Source of the DNA: an uncultured Acidobacteriota bacterium | Lineage (GTDB): Bacteria > Acidobacteriota > Thermoanaerobaculia > Gp7-AA8 | Reading direction: 5' to 3' | DNA: 21,486 bases | NCBI GenBank assembly: GCA_946887105.1 | Contig: CAMPKJ010000061.1 | Location: forward strand, 1-21,486 | Part shown: piece after piece, positions 20,151 to 21,486 of the stretch | How the letters are laid out: every line of letters starts with the position of its first letter | Numbering within the stretch: position 1 is the stretch's first letter | Notes under the pieces: generated by a model | What the model was told of the DNA's origin: nothing | Database searches by the model: none | Seen by the model: the letters and a program-made list of their open reading frames with translations, nothing else | Position numbers and translations under genes: made by a program

Positions 20151-21486
20151 CGCCGTTCGAGCCATTTCGTTTCAAAGCGATCGAGCCGATCCGCATGACT
20201 ACGCCGCAGGAGCGTGCCATCGCGCTCGAGCGCGCCGGATACAACGTCTTCCAGCTCGCCGCGCGCGATGTGGTCATCGATCTGCTCACCGACTCCGGCA
20301 CCGGCGCGATGTCGTCGGCGCAGTGGTCGGCGATGATGCGCGGCGACGAGTCGTATGCGGGCAGCGAGTCGTTCTACCGCTTCGAGCGGGTGGTGCGCGA
20401 CCTGACCGGATATCAGCACGTCCTGCCGACGCATCAGGGTCGCGCGGCGGAGCGGATCCTCTTTCAGGCGCTGCTGCAGCCGGGCGACGTGACGCTGAAC
20501 AACATTCACTTCGATACCACGCGCGCGAACGTGGAGTTCGTCGGCGCCGAGGCTCGCGATCTGGTGGTCGACGCCGCGCGGGTGCCGTCGCTGCTGCATC
20601 CGTTCAAAGGGAACATGGACGTCAACGAGCTCGATCGCGTGCTTGCGGAGGAAGGCGATCGCGTGCGGCTGGTGATGGTCACGATCACCAACAACTCCGG
20701 CGGCGGTCAGCCGGTGTCGATGGCGAACCTGCGCGCGGTGCGCGAGGTCTGCACGTATTACGGCAAGCCGTTCATCCTCGACGCGTGCCGCTTTGCGGAG
20801 AACGCCTGGTTCATCCGCCAGCGCGAGCCCCGCTTCGCCAATCGCTCGCCGAAATCGATCGCGCAGGAGATGTTCGCGCTCGCGGATGGCTGCATCGTTT
20901 CCGCGAAGAAAGACGGGCTGGCGAACATCGGCGGCTTCCTGGCGCTGAACGACACCGCGCTCGCGGAGCGTTGCCGCAACCTGCTCATCCTCACGGAAGG
21001 ATTCCCGACCTACGGCGGATTGGCCGGATACGACATGGAGGCGATCGCCACCGGCCTCGAGGAAGTGGTGGAAGAGACGTACCTCGCCCATCGCATCGCG
21101 TCCGTCGAATCGTTCGCGGCGCGCTTGCTCGCTGCCGGAGTGCCGATCGTGCAGCCGGCGGGAGGGCACGGCGTGTTCGTCGATGCGCGCGCACTGCTGC
21201 CGCACGTCGCGCCGCTCGACTATCCGGGCGTGGCGTTCGTGAATGCGCTGTACGTCGAGTCCGGCGTGCGCTCGTGCGAGATCGGCAGCGTGATGTTCGG
21301 CAAAGGCGATCACCCCGCACCGCTGGAACTGGTGCGTCTGGCCATTCCGCGGCGGCTGTATTCAGATGCGCAACTTCGGTACGCCGCCGAGTCGGTGATC
21401 GGAGTGGCCGCCCGCGCGGAAGAACTGGGCGGCTATCGGATGACGTATCAGCCGCAGTATCTGCGGCACTTCACGGCGCGATTCGA
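20147..21486 (+). CDS. tnaA: Tryptophanase (beta-eliminating lyase), 3' end outside window
   Basis: About 446 residues visible; only the last few seem missing, as the family ends just after H-F-T-A-R-F. This PLP enzyme splits tryptophan into indole, pyruvate and ammonia. Motifs: IDLLTDSGTGAMS, THQGRAAERIL, GGGQPVSMANLRAVR, DACRFAENAWF, SAKKDGLANIGGFL (PLP lysine probably residue 255) and EGFPTYGGLAGYDMEA. Residues that separate it from tyrosine phenol-lyase favour tryptophanase: Asp at 123 (FDTT, where TPL has Thr) and Ile at 379 (CEIGS, where TPL has Arg). The start overlaps cobA by four bases, an unusual neighbour for this gene. A broader-specificity lyase is possible. Confidence 0.85.
   Translation, partial: MTPFEPFRFKAIEPIRMTTPQERAIALERAGYNVFQLAARDVVIDLLTDSGTGAMSSAQWSAMMRGDESYAGSESFYRFERVVRDLTGYQHVLPTHQGRAAERILFQALLQPGDVTLNNIHFDTTRANVEFVGAEARDLVVDAARVPSLLHPFKGNMDVNELDRVLAEEGDRVRLVMVTITNNSGGGQPVSMANLRAVREVCTYYGKPFILDACRFAENAWFIRQREPRFANRSPKSIAQEMFALADGCIVSAKKDGLANIGGFLALNDTALAERCRNLLILTEGFPTYGGLAGYDMEAIATGLEEVVEETYLAHRIASVESFAARLLAAGVPIVQPAGGHGVFVDARALLPHVAPLDYPGVAFVNALYVESGVRSCEIGSVMFGKGDHPAPLELVRLAIPRRLYSDAQLRYAAESVIGVAARAEELGGYRMTYQPQYLRHFTARF

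Noticed and set aside
19265..21313. A 682-codon minus-strand frame opposite cobA and tnaA
   Set aside because: The plus-strand enzymes have all family motifs; the antisense frame is a by-product of codon bias.
20147..21486. Tyrosine phenol-lyase as the identity of the last gene
   Set aside because: The residues that bind the phenol hydroxyl in that enzyme (Thr and Arg) are Asp and Ile here, as expected for tryptophanase-type enzymes.

Overview
The window is GC-rich with dense, overlapping gene starts. It looks like a chromosomal piece of a Gram-negative, respiratory bacterium. A divergent outer-membrane porin-cytochrome conduit, System I (Ccm) cytochrome c maturation genes and several very heme-rich cytochromes suggest a metal- or electrode-respiring lineage. 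An Acidobacteriota-like origin is my best guess, but it is inference from gene content only.

Region 1 (1-3690, minus strand) resembles a piece of a chromosomal integron cassette array without a visible integrase. Reading on the minus strand it holds: a short doubtful ORF ending in an attC-like site; a type II toxin-antitoxin cassette (antitoxin plus a frameshifted ParE/RelE toxin); a 3'-truncated DUF2971 gene; and an AAA ATPase with Walker A and B motifs. Three of the four attC-like sites belong to one repeat family (1-187, 1786-1964, 2595-2810). The fourth (3331-3484) is of a different type. The window starts inside the last site, so the array continues to the left.

Region 2 (3690-13606) is an extracellular electron transfer locus. 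On the minus strand lies mtrC-like (decaheme, surface), mtrA-like (decaheme, periplasmic) and mtrB-like (outer-membrane barrel). Divergent from it runs ccmC, a tiny ccmD, a CbcL-like 11-heme c plus b-type membrane cytochrome, an ImcH/NapC-like seven-heme quinol dehydrogenase, and two tandem small mono-heme cytochromes c. Together these could carry electrons from the quinol pool through the periplasm to the cell surface, with about 40 covalent heme sites.

Region 3 (13596-17130) holds a minus-strand stress pair (UspA, double-BON protein), a B12-binding radical SAM enzyme whose reading frame runs without a stop into a secreted Cys-rich protein that has its own ribosome site and signal peptide, and a small YtxH-like membrane protein. 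Region 4 (17216-end) is a tightly coupled operon: hemA, hemC, cobA (SUMT) and a tryptophanase, every junction being an ATGA overlap. It supplies tetrapyrroles needed by the cytochromes.

Three intergenic regions (mtrC/ccmC, usp/radical SAM, upstream of the YtxH gene) share a TGAC-N4-GTCA palindrome. This suggests one regulator, possibly of the Crp/Fnr family, ties the electron transfer, stress and radical SAM units together.
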